From: Streptomyces sp. AC555_RSS877
Lineage (GTDB): Bacteria > Actinomycetota > Actinomycetes > Streptomycetales > Streptomycetaceae
Assembly (NCBI RefSeq): GCF_019049245.1
Contig: NZ_JAGMUK010000052.1
Location: 91,185-155,184, forward strand
Length of the DNA: 64,000 bases
Reading direction: 5' to 3'
Part shown: positions 50,050 through 58,577 of the stretch, in pieces
Layout: each line of letters starts with the position of its first letter
Numbering within the stretch: position 1 is the stretch's first letter
The notes under the pieces: generated by a model
Told to the model about the DNA's origin: nothing
Database searches by the model: none
Seen by the model: only the letters and a program-made list of their open reading frames with translations
Made by a program: the position numbers and the translations under genes

Positions 50050-51384
50050 TCAGAGCTTCGCCGGTGCCGTCCCCTTCAGGTCGTCCAGGTCGAAGGCCGC
50101 CGCCATGCGCTCGTACCCCTTGTCGCTGGGGTGGAGGTGGTCGCCCGAGTCGTAGTCGGAGCGGAACCTGCGCGGGTTGTAGGGGTCGCGGACCGCCTTG
50201 TCGAAGTCGACGACGGCGTCGTAGACCCTGCCCGCGCGGATCTCGGCGTTGATCTGCTGCCGTACCGACTCGCGGGCGCCGGTGTAGCCGCGGTGGCCGC
50301 CGAAGGGCATCAGGGTGGCGCCGACGACCTTGATGCCGCGGGCGTGGGCCTGGCGGACCGTCGCGCGCAGGCCTTCGAGGATCGCGTCGGGGTCGGCCAG
50401 CCGGGGGTTGCGCAGGATGTCGTTGATGCCGAGGTCGACGACGACGACCTTGACGTTCGTGCGGCCGAGGACGTCGCGGGCGAAGCGGTCGACGCCGGCC
50501 TGGTTCTCGGCGGGCCGGCCGAGGCCGTCGGCGAGGATCTGGTTTCCGCCGATTCCCTGGTTGACGACGCTGTAGCGGGGCACGTCCCGGCCCGAGTCGA
50601 GCGCGGCGCGCAGCCGCTGGAACAGGAGGTCGGTCCAGCGGTGGTTGGCGTTCGCGGTGGAGCCGACGCCGTCGGTGAGCGAGTCGCCGAAGGCGACGAC
50701 GGTGCCCTCGGCCTCGTCGCTGAGCACGTCCAGGGCGGTCAGGTAGCGCCAGTACTCGGCCTGCTCGGTGTACGCGGTCGCCGTCGGGTCCTCGGTGCGG
50801 TCGCCGGCGGCGGCGTACGAGGTCTGGCGGGCGCGCGGGTGGTAGGTGACCGGGCCGGACGGGGTGGGGGAGTAGGTGGTGACCAGGACGTCGCTGCCCG
50901 CCGGGATGCGCAGGACGACGGCGTCGCTGAGCACCTGCTGTCCGGCGGGGACGACGACGGCGGTGTTGCCGCCGAAGGTCAGGCGCCGCATGGTCTGTGC
51001 GGCCGCCTCGGCGGTGCCGGTGCCGGCCGCGAGGGCGAGCGAGGCGTGGGTGATGGTCAGCGGCGACTGGCCGTAGAGATTGGACAGTGTGACGCGGGCA
51101 CTCGTACCACCGGCGCTCGCGTGGACGACGTTGCGTACCGAGCGGCCCGCCAGGCCGTCGGTCTCGGTTCCGGGTTCGCCGCCGACCGGGGAGGCGGACC
51201 AGGAGCCGACCCAGACGCCGGTGGAGACCGGGGCGGCGGAGTTGTGGGGGGCGGGCCCGCCGGCCAGCGTGGTGCGTTCGTTCGTACCGTCGTCGGTTGC
51301 CACTCCGACGTAGATGGCGGCGGACAGGGCCACGATCACTGAGAGGATCGCGGCGAGCAGGGCGTAACCATGACGCCGGGTCAT
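50050..51384 (-). CDS. Secreted SGNH/GDSL-family hydrolase
   Basis: 444 residues. A signal-anchor (LLAAILSVIVALSAAIYVG) precedes a beta-domain (WVGSWSASPVGGEPG is the usual start of this actinobacterial class) and an SGNH domain: FGDSLTDGVGS (catalytic Ser), QGIGGNQIL (Gly/Asn block), DLGINDIL, and DHLHPSDKG (catalytic Asp-His). Esterase or lipase acting outside the cell; substrate unknown. GAGGAGAA precedes the ATG. Its 3' end abuts the heptamer array. Confidence 0.92.
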   Translation of the reverse strand: MTRRHGYALLAAILSVIVALSAAIYVGVATDDGTNERTTLAGGPAPHNSAAPVSTGVWVGSWSASPVGGEPGTETDGLAGRSVRNVVHASAGGTSARVTLSNLYGQSPLTITHASLALAAGTGTAEAAAQTMRRLTFGGNTAVVVPAGQQVLSDAVVLRIPAGSDVLVTTYSPTPSGPVTYHPRARQTSYAAAGDRTEDPTATAYTEQAEYWRYLTALDVLSDEAEGTVVAFGDSLTDGVGSTANANHRWTDLLFQRLRAALDSGRDVPRYSVVNQGIGGNQILADGLGRPAENQAGVDRFARDVLGRTNVKVVVVDLGINDILRNPRLADPDAILEGLRATVRQAHARGIKVVGATLMPFGGHRGYTGARESVRQQINAEIRAGRVYDAVVDFDKAVRDPYNPRRFRSDYDSGDHLHPSDKGYERMAAAFDLDDLKGTAPAKL

Positions 51385-51569
51385 GCTGTGTTGTTCTCCT
51401 CGGGCGATGGGAGCCCAAGGCTCCGATCTGATGAACCCATGATGAGCCATGGGCCGGGGAAAACTGACAGGACCCCGCCGCGTTCCCCCGACCGGACAGA
51501 CGCTGGGAACTCTTGTTCCGTTCCAGGAGTCGGTCAGGAAGGGACAATGTGTGAGGGATCACCGAACGG

Positions 51570-52916
51570 GTGGAGCGGATGGAACGTACGGAAACGGGAT
51601 CAACCGGAGCCGAAGGGCAGCATGCCCGGCCCGGCACCTTCACGAACCGCGCCATGAACACGTTCAGCGAGGCCGACGAGGAGAAACAGCGCGGCGTCCG
51701 CCGGATGAAGCTCACCGCCACCGGCATGCTGCTGTTCGTGGCGCTCGTCTACGTCCTCGCCAAGTGGGCCTCCCACGAGGGCGCCGGCGCCTGGGCGGGC
51801 TATGTCGCCGCGGCCGCCGAGGCGGGCATGGTCGGTGCGATGGCCGACTGGTTCGCGGTCACCGCCCTGTTCCGGCACCCGCTGGGCCTGCCCATCCCGC
51901 ACACCGCGATCATCCCCACCAAGAAGGACCAGTTGGGGGTGTCGCTGGGCGAGTTCGTCGGGGAGAACTTCCTCTCCGAGGACGTCGTACGGCAGCGGCT
52001 GCGGGCCGTCGGCATCGGCAGCCGGCTCGGCACCTGGCTCGCGGACCCCGAGCATGCCGACCGGGTGACGGCCGAGTTGTCGGCCGCGCTCCGGGGCGCC
52101 CTGACCGTGCTGCGCGACTCCGACGTCCAGGCGGTGGTCGGCGAGGCCATCACGCGCAGGGCCGACGCGCAGGAGATCGCGCCCGGCATAGGCAAGATGC
52201 TGGAGAAGGTCGTCGCGGACGGCGGCCACCGTCGTGCCGTCGACCTGATCGTGTCCCGCGCGCACGACTGGCTGGTGCTGCACAGCGACTCCGTGATGGA
52301 CGCCGTACAGGGCGGGGCGCCCGGCTGGACCCCGAGGTTCGTCGACAAGAAGGTCGGCGAACGCGTCTACAAGGAACTGCTGCGCTTCTGCGCGGAGATG
52401 CGGGACATGCCCTCCCACCCGGCCCGCGGCGCCCTCGACCGCTTCCTCTCCGACTTCGCCTCCGACCTCCAGTCCGACACCGACACGCGCACGCGTGTCG
52501 AGCGGCTCAAGGGCGAAGTGTTGGGCCGCGGCGAGGTCAAGGACCTGATCGACTCCGCCTGGAGCGCCGTACGATCCATGATCGTCTCGGCGGCCGAGGA
52601 CGAGCGCAGCGAGCTGCGGCTGCGGGTGCGCGCCTCCCTGCTGTCCCTGGGCGCCCGGATGGCCGTCGACCCGAAGGTGCAGGCCAAGGTCGACGGCTGG
52701 CTGGAGGGCGCGGCGGTGTACGTCGTGACCACCTACCGCAAGGAGATCACCTCCCTGATCACCGACACAGTGGCGGGCTGGGACGCCGAGCACACGACGA
52801 AGAAGATCGAGGCGAACATCGGCCGTGACCTCCAGTTCATCCGGATCAACGGCACGGTGGTCGGTTCGCTGGTGGGCTTGTTGATCTACACGGTGTCGCG
52901 GGCACTGGGGGCGTAA
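51570..52916 (+). CDS. DUF445 (YheB-type) membrane protein
   Basis: About 448 residues: N-terminal membrane helix (TATGMLLFVALVYVLAK), then the DUF445 signature AAEAGMVGAMADWFAVTALFRHPLG...PHTAIIPTKKDQ, a long cytoplasmic helical body and a C-terminal membrane helix (GTVVGSLVGLLIYTVSRAL). Function unknown. ATG at 51579 is an alternative start. Confidence 0.9.
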   Translation: MERMERTETGSTGAEGQHARPGTFTNRAMNTFSEADEEKQRGVRRMKLTATGMLLFVALVYVLAKWASHEGAGAWAGYVAAAAEAGMVGAMADWFAVTALFRHPLGLPIPHTAIIPTKKDQLGVSLGEFVGENFLSEDVVRQRLRAVGIGSRLGTWLADPEHADRVTAELSAALRGALTVLRDSDVQAVVGEAITRRADAQEIAPGIGKMLEKVVADGGHRRAVDLIVSRAHDWLVLHSDSVMDAVQGGAPGWTPRFVDKKVGERVYKELLRFCAEMRDMPSHPARGALDRFLSDFASDLQSDTDTRTRVERLKGEVLGRGEVKDLIDSAWSAVRSMIVSAAEDERSELRLRVRASLLSLGARMAVDPKVQAKVDGWLEGAAVYVVTTYRKEITSLITDTVAGWDAEHTTKKIEANIGRDLQFIRINGTVVGSLVGLLIYTVSRALGA

Positions 52917-52971
52917 CCCCACTGGTCGAGGGCACTCGATCCGGGTTCTCGCTCAGATGAGGAGGGGGCCC

Positions 52972-54435
52972 ATGACCACCGCGCAGGCCGAGACAGGCCG
53001 AACCGTGACGACCGACATCCCTGCCCGCCTCGACCGCCTTCCGTGGTCGCGGTGGCACTGGACGATCGTCATCGGTCTCGGCACCGTGTGGATCCTCGAC
53101 GGCCTCGAAGTCACCGTCGTCGGCAACATCGCGGGCCGCCTCTCCGAGCCCGGCAGCGGACTGCCGATCACCTCCGGCCAGGTCACCGGCATCGCCGCCG
53201 CGCTCTACGTGGCCGGCGCCTGCTTAGGCGCCCTGTTCTGGGGCCGTCTGACCGACGTCTGGGGCCGCAAAAAACTGTTCATGATCACCTTGGCGGTCTA
53301 TCTCGCGGCGACCGCGCTCACCGCCATCGCCTTCGACACCTGGTGGTTCTTCGCCTTCCGCTTCCTGACCGGCTTCGGCATCGGCGGCGAGTACGCGGCC
53401 ATCAACTCCGCGATCGACGAACTGATCCCCAAGGAGTACCGGGGCCGCGTCGACCTGATGATCAACGGCAGCTTCTGGCTGGGCGCGGTCGGCGGCTCGC
53501 TGCTGTCGATCGTCGCACTGGACACCGACATCTTCCCGGCGAACGTCGGCTGGCGGCTGACCTTCGCCCTCGGCGCCGTCCTCGCCCTGGTGATCCTCCT
53601 CGTACGACGCCACGTCCCCGAGAGCCCACGCTGGCTGCTGATCCACGGCAGGGACGAGGAGGCGGAACGGATCGTCTCCTCCATCGAACAGCGCGTCGAG
53701 GCCGAGCGGGACGAACCGCTGCCGCCGGCAGAGGGCGAACTCACCATCCACCAGCGCCGCAGCGTCACCTTCCTGGAGATCGGCCGCACGGTCTTCTCCG
53801 ACTACCGCAGGCGGGCGATCCTCGGCTTCTCCCTCTTCATCGGCCAGGCCTTCCTCTACAACGCGATCACCTTCGGCTTCGGCGCGATCCTGACGACGTT
53901 CTACGACGTCCCGACCGGCGACACCGGCTACTACTTCGCCGTCATCGCCGTCGGCAACTTCTTCGGCCCGCTGCTGCTAGGCAAGCTGTTCGACACGGTC
54001 GGCCGCAAGGTGATGATCTCGTCGACCTACGTGCTCTCGGGCCTGCTGCTCTTCGGCACGGCCTGGCTCTTCGACCGCGGCTCCCTGAGCGCGGGCACGC
54101 TGACCGCCTGCTGGTGCGCGGTGCTGTTCTTCGCCTCCGCGGGCGCGTCTAGCGCGTACCTGACGGTCTCCGAGGTCTTCCCGATGGAGACCCGCGCCAT
54201 GTCCATCGCCTTCTTCTACGCCATCGGCACCGCCGCCGGCGGCATCAGCGGCCCCATCCTCTTCGCCGACCTCACCGGTACGGGCAAGGTCGGCGACACG
54301 GTCCTCGCCTTCCAGATCGGCGCGGCCCTGATGTGCGCGGCCGGCCTGGTCGCCGCGTTCCTCGCGGTACGCGCGGAACGCCGCTCCCTGGAGGACATCG
54401 CGACGCCACTGACGGCGGCGGCCGACGCTCGATGA
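52972..54435 (+). CDS. MFS transporter, sugar/organic-acid porter type
   Basis: 487 residues, 12 membrane helices. ILDGLEVTVVGNIAG (helix 1), GRLTDVWGRKKLFM (signature A), FRFLTGFGIGGEYAAINSAIDELIPKEYRGR (helices 4-5) and PESPRWLL (after helix 6) are diagnostic of the sugar/metabolite porter branch. Substrate not readable. GAGGAGGG precedes the ATG. Confidence 0.9.
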   Translation: MTTAQAETGRTVTTDIPARLDRLPWSRWHWTIVIGLGTVWILDGLEVTVVGNIAGRLSEPGSGLPITSGQVTGIAAALYVAGACLGALFWGRLTDVWGRKKLFMITLAVYLAATALTAIAFDTWWFFAFRFLTGFGIGGEYAAINSAIDELIPKEYRGRVDLMINGSFWLGAVGGSLLSIVALDTDIFPANVGWRLTFALGAVLALVILLVRRHVPESPRWLLIHGRDEEAERIVSSIEQRVEAERDEPLPPAEGELTIHQRRSVTFLEIGRTVFSDYRRRAILGFSLFIGQAFLYNAITFGFGAILTTFYDVPTGDTGYYFAVIAVGNFFGPLLLGKLFDTVGRKVMISSTYVLSGLLLFGTAWLFDRGSLSAGTLTACWCAVLFFASAGASSAYLTVSEVFPMETRAMSIAFFYAIGTAAGGISGPILFADLTGTGKVGDTVLAFQIGAALMCAAGLVAAFLAVRAERRSLEDIATPLTAAADAR

Positions 54436-54439
54436 TTCC

Positions 54440-54630
54440 GCCCCCGCCGCCCTTTCCCTTCCCGTCCCTGGGGGCTGCGCCCCCAGACCCCCGCTTCGGC
54501 CTGAACGGCCTCGTCCTCAAACGCCGGACGGGCTGAAATCAGCCCCTCCGGCGTTTGAGGAGCGGGGGTCTGGGGCGGAGCCCCAGAAGGACGGGACGGG
54601 ACGGGAAGGGAAGGGGCGGCGGGGGCGAGG
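54440..54630. repeat. Long imperfect palindrome between convergent genes (dispersed Streptomyces repeat)
   Basis: Nested complementary blocks surround an apex GGGCTG-AAAT-CAGCCC (54530-54545): CCTCAAACGCCGGA with TCCGGCGTTTGAGG, AGACCCCCGCT with AGCGGGGGTCT, and GGGGCTGCGCCCC with GGGGCGGAGCCCC. From memory this block is one of the most common intergenic repeats of Streptomyces. It lies between the MFS and lyase stops and should act as a terminator for both. Confidence 0.85.
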
Positions 54631-54650
54631 AACCACCGCACTCGCGGTCT

Positions 54651-56141
54651 CTACTGAGCGCCGTCGCGCCGAACCCGGTCCCGCCGCCGCAGGAAGAGCA
54701 GCCCGCCGGCAACGGCGGTGACGCCCGCGGCGGCGGCCCAGCCGACGATGTCGTCGGAACCGGTGGCGGCGAGGCCACCGGCGACCGACGCGGACGGGGA
54801 CGCGCCGGCGGTCGCCCCGGCCCGCGGGCGGGCGGCGTCCGAACCACCGCCCGAGGAGGCGACGGACCCACCGGCCGCCGGGCTCGGGCTCGGGGAAGCC
54901 GCCGTGTCCGCCGCCCGGTCCCGCGAGAACGCCAGCGTGCCGAAGCCGAGTTGGTCGTAGCCGCCGCTGTTGGGGCCGTAGTCCCCGCCACCGCCCTCGG
55001 GCGCGGCCTTGGCGGCGATCTGGGTGAGGTAGGTGGCGGACAGGCCACGCCGCTTGGTGTAGTGGTTGGCGATCATCGCCCAGATCGGGCGCTGCATGGC
55101 CGGGTCCACGGCGGCGGCGTCGGAGGCGGTCTCCTGCCCGGACCAGCCATTGATCGCACCCTTCGCGCGGGTGTTGGCGGTGTACGGCACGTTGCCGCCC
55201 ATGCTCCACTTCGCCACGTACTGGGCGCCCTTGAGGAAGCGGCTGTCGTCGTAGCCGTACAGGTCGATGCCCTGGTTCCAGGCCATCTCGCAGACGGTGC
55301 CCATCAGACCGACGCCGAGCAGCGCGTGCCCCTGGTCGCGGCCGGCCTCGACCCACTCGGCGAGTCCGTCGTCGTGCACGACGGGGATGGCGTGCCGGAC
55401 GGAGCCCAGGCCGTCGCCGTCCTTGAAGTAGTCGACCGCGCGGGCGACCTGGGCCTTGTCGTCGCAGAAGATGCCGGTGGCCAGGACGCAGGCCATGGCG
55501 GCCAGGTCCCAGTTGGTCCAGTAGTTGGTGACGACGGCGCCGTTGTGCTCGGCGAGGAAGCTGTCGCTCAGCGGCGCGAAGACGTCGCTGAGCATCTGCT
55601 GGAACCGGCCGAGCTCGAAGTCGCCGTGGTCACGGACGAGTTCGGCGGCGTTCGCGAACTGGTAGCCGTAGAGCCCGGCGGCGAGGAACCGGTCGGCGCT
55701 GCCTTCGAGGCTGGTCAGCTTGGCCGACCAGGCGTTGAGGATCGCCACGGCGGTGTCGAGGTGCGCGCTGTCGCCGCTGACGTGACCGCGCAGGGCGTTC
55801 TGGTAGGCGGCGTGGACGTCGTTGTAGAGGATCGCGTAGTTCTGCGGGGAGCCCGCACCCCGGTACACGGTGGCCTGCGGGTTGGCCGTCCAGCCGCTCG
55901 CCGCATGGCGGTTGGCTGTCAGCCTGGCGAAACCGGCCGTATAGGGGGCGGCGCCCGCCTTCACCTTGGCGGCCATGCGGTCCAGGTCGGCCCGGGTGTG
56001 CAGGAGGCCGGGATGCGCGTGGGCGGCGGTGCCTGCCGCGGCGGCCGGTGTGCCCGTGCCGAGGGCGGTACCGATACCGACGGCTCCGGCGGTGACGCCT
56101 GCGGCCTTGAGCATGCTCCGGCGGCTGATCTCTCGTGTCAC
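54651..56141 (-). CDS. Secreted alginate-lyase-fold protein with sortase anchor
   Basis: 496 residues. Tat signal SRRSMLKAAGVTAGAVG, then an alpha/alpha-toroid like alginate lyase family proteins (HPGLLHTRADLDRMAAKV, TNYWTNWDLAAMACVLATGI, EAGRDQGHALLGVGLMGTVCEMAWNQG split over helices). After a Ser/Pro/Ala linker the end is LAATGSDD, a hydrophobic helix and basic tail: a class E-type LAxTG sorting signal. It is thus exported folded and linked to the cell wall. Substrate is probably an acidic polysaccharide (inference). Confidence 0.85.
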   Translation of the reverse strand: MTREISRRSMLKAAGVTAGAVGIGTALGTGTPAAAAGTAAHAHPGLLHTRADLDRMAAKVKAGAAPYTAGFARLTANRHAASGWTANPQATVYRGAGSPQNYAILYNDVHAAYQNALRGHVSGDSAHLDTAVAILNAWSAKLTSLEGSADRFLAAGLYGYQFANAAELVRDHGDFELGRFQQMLSDVFAPLSDSFLAEHNGAVVTNYWTNWDLAAMACVLATGIFCDDKAQVARAVDYFKDGDGLGSVRHAIPVVHDDGLAEWVEAGRDQGHALLGVGLMGTVCEMAWNQGIDLYGYDDSRFLKGAQYVAKWSMGGNVPYTANTRAKGAINGWSGQETASDAAAVDPAMQRPIWAMIANHYTKRRGLSATYLTQIAAKAAPEGGGGDYGPNSGGYDQLGFGTLAFSRDRAADTAASPSPSPAAGGSVASSGGGSDAARPRAGATAGASPSASVAGGLAATGSDDIVGWAAAAGVTAVAGGLLFLRRRDRVRRDGAQ

Positions 56142-56247
56142 GTGTTTCGTTCCTCGGGGTCGAATCGCGTGCCTGTGGGGACGGTGAGGAGACGAACGGG
56201 AAGGGCAGCGGATAACGAAAACCGCACGAGCGCGAGGAGAGACGCCG

Positions 56248-56607
56248 ATGACAGTCCGCAGAGTCGTCCCGGACATCCACGTCCGGTCCGAGGAAGCGAT
56301 GCGAACGAACCGCGACTTCTATGGCCTGCTCGGCCTCGAGGAGGTCATGAACCTGGGCTGGGTGACCACACTCGCCTCCCCGTCCAACCCCACCGCCCAG
56401 ATCATGTTCCTCACCGAGGAACGCACCGCACCCGTCGTCCCCGACATGAGCGTGGAGGTCGAGGACGTCGACGCCGTGTACGCGCGGGTGGCGGCGTCGG
56501 GCGCGGAGATCGTACGGGAGCTGCGGGACGAGGAGTGGGGCGTACGACGGTTCTTCGTACGGGATCCGAACGGGCGGGTGGTGAACGTGCTGGGGCACCG
56601 TGCGTAG
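56248..56607 (+). CDS. VOC-family (glyoxalase-like) protein
   Basis: A 119-residue single vicinal-oxygen-chelate domain: RRVVPDIHVRSEEAMRTNRDFYGLLG, DMSVEVEDVDAVYARVAASG and RRFFVRDPNGRVVNVLGH. Could be a dioxygenase-like, isomerase or antibiotic-binding protein. GAGGAGAG precedes the ATG. Its stop codon TAG is within the first unit of an 18-bp tandem array. Confidence 0.85.
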   Translation: MTVRRVVPDIHVRSEEAMRTNRDFYGLLGLEEVMNLGWVTTLASPSNPTAQIMFLTEERTAPVVPDMSVEVEDVDAVYARVAASGAEIVRELRDEEWGVRRFFVRDPNGRVVNVLGHRA

Positions 56608-56818
56608 CGGGCCGCCGGGCGCGGAGGACCGACCGCATGTAGCGGACCGACCGGGTGTAGCGGACCGACCGGGCGCGGAGGACCGACCGCATGTAGCGGA
56701 CCGACCGGGTGTAGCGGGCCGCCGGGCGCGGAGGACCGACCGCATGTAGCGGACCGACCGGGTGTAGCGGGCCGCCGGGCGCGGAGGGCCGACCGGGTGT
56801 AGCGGACCGACCGCGCGG
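56606..56818. repeat. 18-bp tandem array, 12 units, starting at the VOC gene stop
   Basis: 213 bp made of 18-bp units (some 17) around AGCGGACCGACCGGGTGT with variants. The first unit starts in the stop codon of the VOC gene and the array ends 10 bp before the stop of the convergent gene. Confidence 0.88.
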
Positions 56819-56827
56819 GCTGACGGA

Positions 56828-57133
56828 CTAGCCGGCGTTCCGGTCCGCCACCGCCCACGAAGCCAGGGCCACCGCTCCGGCCACGCCGAAGACGGCCGGC
56901 CAGGCGCCCACCTTCTTGGCGAGCGGGTGCGACCCGGCGAAGGCGGCGGCGTACGCGACGGTCAGTGCCCCCGCGGCCTTCCCGCCCGCCTGCCGGCGCC
57001 ACTGCTGCGCGGCCGCGGCCCCGGCGGCGGCCAGTACGACGCCACCCAGCTGCCGCTTCCTGGTCCAGCGGGCCACGCCGTACCCGCCGACGAGACCGCT
57101 CGCCGCGACGACTGCGCTGGGAACCCTCGCCAT
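56828..57133 (-). CDS. Small hydrophobic membrane protein
   Basis: 101 residues with about three short hydrophobic segments (SAVVAASGLVGGYGVA, LGGVVLAAAGAAAA, AVFGVAGAVALASWAVA). No family recognised. Divergent from the heat-shock gene. Confidence 0.55.
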   Translation of the reverse strand: MARVPSAVVAASGLVGGYGVARWTRKRQLGGVVLAAAGAAAAQQWRRQAGGKAAGALTVAYAAAFAGSHPLAKKVGAWPAVFGVAGAVALASWAVADRNAG

Positions 57134-57220
57134 GTCTGCCTCCTGTGCTGTCCCGTGCGGTGCGATGCGCCCCCGAGGCTAACGCTCACCTCGGACAACG
57201 CCGTCTAACTGAGTCGGGGC

Positions 57221-57249
57221 TTGTCAAGTTTCCTCCTCCGAGCTATATA
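57221..57249 (+). promoter_or_regulatory. Promoter of the Hsp20 gene
   Basis: TTGTCA (57221-57226), 17-bp spacer, TATATA (57244-57249): an unusually complete vegetative-type promoter for this genome. The short palindrome CTTGTCAAG overlaps the -35 and is a possible repressor contact; RheA controls hsp18 in S. albus, but I cannot match its operator here. Confidence 0.8.
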
Positions 57250-57296
57250 AGAACCCGTAGGGCATCGCACAGCGAACCTGAGGAAAGGAGTGAACT

Positions 57297-57728
57297 GTGA
57301 TGCTCATGCGTACGGACCCCTTCCGTGAATTCGACCGCCTCGCGCAGCAGGTCCTCGGCTCCACCGCCGCCCGCCCCACCGCGATGACGATGGACGCCTA
57401 CCGGTCCGGGGACGAGTTCGTCGTCCACTTCGACCTCCCCGGCATCGACCCCGAGACGATCGAGATCGACGTCGAACGCAACGTCCTGAACGTCCGCGCA
57501 GAACGCCGTTCCCCGGCCCCCGAGGACGCGGAACTGATCGTGGCCGAGCGCCCCACGGGCAGCTTCACCCGCCAGCTCTTCCTCGGCGACACCCTCGACA
57601 CGGAACGCGTCGACGCCTCGTACGACGCCGGTGTCCTGACCCTGCGCATCCCGGTGGCGGAACAGGCCAAGCCGCGCCGCATCCAGATCACGGGCGGCGA
57701 CAGCGGCCGCAGGCAGCTGAGCGGCTGA
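57297..57728 (+). CDS. Small heat-shock protein, Hsp20 family
   Basis: A 143-residue alpha-crystallin-type chaperone: DPFREFDRLAQQVLG at the N-terminus, DEFVVHFDLPGIDPETIEIDV, then the GVLTLRIPVAE strand and an IQI (IxI) tail motif for oligomerisation. AGGAAAGGAG precedes the GTG. Prevents aggregation on heat shock. Its stop codon starts an octamer array. Confidence 0.93.
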   Translation: MMLMRTDPFREFDRLAQQVLGSTAARPTAMTMDAYRSGDEFVVHFDLPGIDPETIEIDVERNVLNVRAERRSPAPEDAELIVAERPTGSFTRQLFLGDTLDTERVDASYDAGVLTLRIPVAEQAKPRRIQITGGDSGRRQLSG

Positions 57729-57870
57729 ACAGCCGAACCGTCGAACAGCCGAACCGTCGATCGACTGAACAGCCGAACCGTCGAACAGCCGAACCGTCGA
57801 TCGACTGAACAGCCGAACCGTCGATCGACTGAACAGTCGAACCGTCGATCGACTGAACGGCTGAGCAGCT
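57727..57870. repeat. Octamer tandem array, 18 units, starting at the Hsp20 stop codon
   Basis: 144 bp of uninterrupted 8-bp units (GAACAGCC, GAACCGTC, GATCGACT and variants), with a higher-order 24-bp pattern. It starts in the stop codon and ends 41 bp before the next gene. Confidence 0.9.
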
Positions 57871-57910
57871 GACCAGCACACGACCCGGAGGACCGAAGAA
57901 GGGAGCCCCT

Positions 57911-58327
57911 ATGACAGTACTGAGCACGGCCAGCTGGACCGAACTGATCGACGCCGTACGGGAGTCCGGCCAGTACCCGAGCGCGGCGGAGGCCGAACGC
58001 GTCACCCGCGTCGTCCTCTCCGCCCTCGGCGGTCACGTCACCGGCGACGAACGCGTCGACCTGGCCCGCGCCCTCCCCGAGGAAGCGGCCCGCGTGGTCG
58101 CCTCCCAGATCCCGGCGACCCGTCCGCTGACGGCGGCGGAGTTCGTGGACGCGGTCGCCGCCCGGATCCAGGGGGCCACCCCGGCCACGGCCCGCTGGGA
58201 CGTCAGCTCGGTCCTGAGTGTCCTGCCGGGTCTGGTCGGCGACGACCTGGTGGACCGCGTCCTGGCCCAACTCCCACCCGGATACGCCCTGTTGTTCGGC
58301 CGGGCGGAACTCGCACCGGCGGCCTGA
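57911..58327 (+). CDS. DUF2267 protein
   Basis: 138 residues, helical; VTRVVLSALGGHVTGDERVDLARALPEEAARVV and TAAEFVDAVAARI match the DUF2267 pattern of two related halves. GAAGGGAG precedes the ATG. Often found near small heat-shock genes in actinobacteria; function unknown. Confidence 0.88.
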   Translation: MTVLSTASWTELIDAVRESGQYPSAAEAERVTRVVLSALGGHVTGDERVDLARALPEEAARVVASQIPATRPLTAAEFVDAVAARIQGATPATARWDVSSVLSVLPGLVGDDLVDRVLAQLPPGYALLFGRAELAPAA

Positions 58328-58359
58328 ACGAGAGGCCTGGGCGGGCCGGCGGTCGTCAG

Positions 58360-58402
58360 CCTCCCCGCCGGGCCTCGGCAAGGCCGAGGCCCGGCGGGGA
58401 GG
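58360..58402 (+). terminator. Terminator after the DUF2267 gene
   Basis: Perfect 20-bp stem (58360-58379 with 58383-58402) with loop AAG, 32 bp after the stop. Confidence 0.9.
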
Positions 58403-58577
58403 GACATGACGGAGGGACGTGACGATCCCGAAGTCCCTCCGATGGTTCCCGATACGTCCCGCCATCGGCCGACACTTCCCGACACTCCCAGCGCGCCTGG
58501 CCGGACGCGATCGAAGGCTCCGACTACGGTGAGATCAGGTACGAAATAACCTGGTCCGACCATGTCTGGGGGAGTAA

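Noticed and set aside
47867..51727. A 1286-codon open frame on the minus strand across the heptamer array
   Set aside because: It runs antisense through an ABC ATPase gene and in another frame through the SGNH gene. It stays open only because heptamers and GC-rich codons lack stops on that strand.
56606..56818. CRISPR-like or coding repeat
   Set aside because: 18-bp units abut directly without spacers, and the reading frames across it lack start signals.
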